Positions 62,973 to 64,000 of a stretch of 64,000 nucleotides of DNA are shown piece by piece; position 1 is the first letter of the stretch; every line of letters starts with the position of its first letter. The notes beneath the pieces are model-generated. The model was given only the letters and a program-made list of their open reading frames with translations, did no database searches and was not told where the DNA came from. A program made the position numbers and the translations under genes. The DNA comes from Actinoplanes sp. M2I2 (lineage in GTDB: Bacteria; Actinomycetota; Actinomycetes; Mycobacteriales; Micromonosporaceae): positions 558,001 through 622,000 of the forward strand of contig NZ_JALPVJ010000001.1 in NCBI RefSeq assembly GCF_023544445.1, written 5' to 3'.

Positions 62973-64000
62973 TCAGCCCCAGACTTCCTGGGCTGTTTCG
63001 GCTATGAGGGTCAGTTTGGCTACCTGCTCGTCGTAGGTGAGGACGTTGCCTTCGACCGTGGAGGAGAAGCCGCACTGGGGGGAGAGGCAGAGCTGGTCCA
63101 GGGGGACGTATCGGGCGGCCTCGTCGATGCGGCGCTTCAGGGTGTCCTTGGACTCGAGGGCGCCGCGCTTGGTGGTGACCAGGCCCAGGACTACCTGCTT
63201 GCCGGGTGGGACGAAGCGCAGCGGGGCGAAGTCGCCGGAACGGTCGTCGTCGTACTCCAGGAAGAAGCCGTCGACGGCCAGTTCGCTGAACAGGGCCTCG
63301 GCGACGAAGTCGTAGCCGCCCTCGGCTGTCCAGGACGAGCGGAAGTTGCCGCGGCACATGTGGGTGGTCACGGCCAGGCCCTCGGGGCGGTCGGCGATCG
63401 CGGCGTTGATCTGGCGGATGTAGCGCAGGTGCTGGTGGTCGGCGTCGTCGCCGCGCTCGGTGAGCAGGCGGCGCTGGGCCGGGTCGTTCAGGTAGGCCAG
63501 GCTGGTGTCGTCCAGCTGCAGGTAGCGGCAGCCCAGATCGGCCACCCGGCGCACCTGCTCGGCGTACGCGGCGCTCAGATCGGCCCAGAACTGGTCCTGG
63601 TCGGGGTAGACGGCCGGGTCGATCGCGGCCCGGCCGCCGCGGTAGTGGACCATGCTGGGCGACGGGATGGTCAGCTTGGCGGTCACCTCGGTGTCCACGA
63701 TGGACTGCAGGAAGGCGAAGTCGTCGCCGAAGATGGTCTCGGTGAGGCGGATCGGCCCGTCGACGGCGAGCGCCGCGGACTCGAAGTCGATCTCGCCCTC
63801 GGCGTTGCGGAAGTGCACCTGGATCTTGTCGTCGGTGGGGTGGATGCCGCCCAGGCGATAGATGAAGTCCATGTGCCACGAGGTGCGGCGGAACTCGCCG
63901 TCGGTGGCCGAGCGGAGGCCGGCGTCGCGTTGCATGCGCACGACGTCGCGGATCGCGTCGTCCTCGACGGCGCGCAACTCGTCGGCGTCGATCTCGCCGG
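62973..64000 (-). CDS. MetE-like cobalamin-independent methyltransferase (5' part missing)
   Basis: The gene enters from the right edge; about 342 codons are seen with the stop at 62973. The fold is the MetE C-terminal barrel: YLQLDDTSLAYLND, VTTHMCRGN (His and Cys ligands), EYDDDRSGDFAPLRFVP and LSPQCGFSS (Cys ligand), the zinc site of methionine synthase. Single-domain proteins of this type lack the N-terminal half of MetE and may use other methyl donors. The product could be methionine or another thioether; not determinable here. Confidence 0.85.
   Translation of the reverse strand, partial: GEIDADELRAVEDDAIRDVVRMQRDAGLRSATDGEFRRTSWHMDFIYRLGGIHPTDDKIQVHFRNAEGEIDFESAALAVDGPIRLTETIFGDDFAFLQSIVDTEVTAKLTIPSPSMVHYRGGRAAIDPAVYPDQDQFWADLSAAYAEQVRRVADLGCRYLQLDDTSLAYLNDPAQRRLLTERGDDADHQHLRYIRQINAAIADRPEGLAVTTHMCRGNFRSSWTAEGGYDFVAEALFSELAVDGFFLEYDDDRSGDFAPLRFVPPGKQVVLGLVTTKRGALESKDTLKRRIDEAARYVPLDQLCLSPQCGFSSTVEGNVLTYDEQVAKLTLIAETAQEVWG

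Noticed and set aside
62311..63036. A 241-codon plus-strand frame
   Set aside because: Covers tandem repeats and runs into the methyltransferase gene on the other strand; Cys/Gly/Arg-rich and without a ribosome site or domain.

Overview
The window is high-GC, densely packed DNA with many 4-nt ATGA/GTGA gene overlaps and frequent GTG starts. It comes from an actinobacterium, most likely Micromonosporaceae (Actinoplanes-like). This rests on the fabG1-inhA-hemH cluster, the DUF3097, DUF1023 and DUF2630 proteins, an IdeR-type iron box, ATPase-less NgcEFG/DasABC-like sugar importers and a MurL/MurD2 pair. The genus is an inference. I see no rRNA, tRNA, phage, transposase or CRISPR array.

Layout. 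1-3.8 kb: a partial DUF2630 gene, then a minus-strand operon of ECF sigma factor, zinc-finger anti-sigma-like protein, ABC ATPase and ABC permease, and a 39-aa membrane peptide. 3.8-7.4 kb: a divergent CoaD-like protein and aconitase with an iron box upstream. 7.4-16.6 kb: an NTF2-like protein, pullulanase, a methyltransferase, a DGPF/YCII protein joined to a broken ECF42-type sigma factor gene, small membrane proteins and a lipoprotein, then an XRE regulator coupled to a 2OG-Fe(II) oxygenase. 16.7-26.3 kb: PepP, a Cu/Zn-SOD-like lipoprotein, a PfkB kinase, a thioesterase, two PH-domain membrane proteins, and a MoxR-DUF58-VWA operon. 26.3-33 kb: a DUF1023 hydrolase, a two-component system, then fabG-inhA-hemH-HAD. 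33-41.4 kb: small enzymes (MmcQ, RBBP9-like, L,D-transpeptidase, GNAT, two Nudix), DUF3097, a MocR regulator divergent from an EamA exporter, and a serine hydrolase. 41.5-46.7 kb: NfeD-SPFH, a TrmH methyltransferase, a DHFR-like reductase, a membrane protein and a PatB-like lyase. 47-53.5 kb: a 1011-aa repeat-rich protein ending in a heme-pocket-less globin plus ferredoxin reductase, then a cupin-like gene, murL and murD2. 54-61.7 kb: an RpiR regulator followed by two amino-sugar-type ABC importers and a terminator. 61.8-63 kb: a non-coding, repeat-rich stretch with a perfect 24-bp inverted repeat. 63-64 kb: a partial MetE-like methyltransferase.

How the genes work together. Several themes concern the envelope and amino sugars: MurL/MurD2 make the D-Glu of peptidoglycan by epimerising after ligation, an L,D-transpeptidase cross-links peptidoglycan, and the RpiR-controlled importers probably bring in GlcNAc/chitobiose. 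Iron links aconitase (IdeR box), ferrochelatase and the 2OG oxygenase only by cofactor.

The least explained items are the XRE/2OG pair, the degenerate globin-reductase, the cupin-like gene tied to murL, the long inverted repeat at 61811-61883, the doubly damaged ECF42 gene, and a set of ten genes with a TANNNT box 6-7 nt before the start codon (leaderless promoters).
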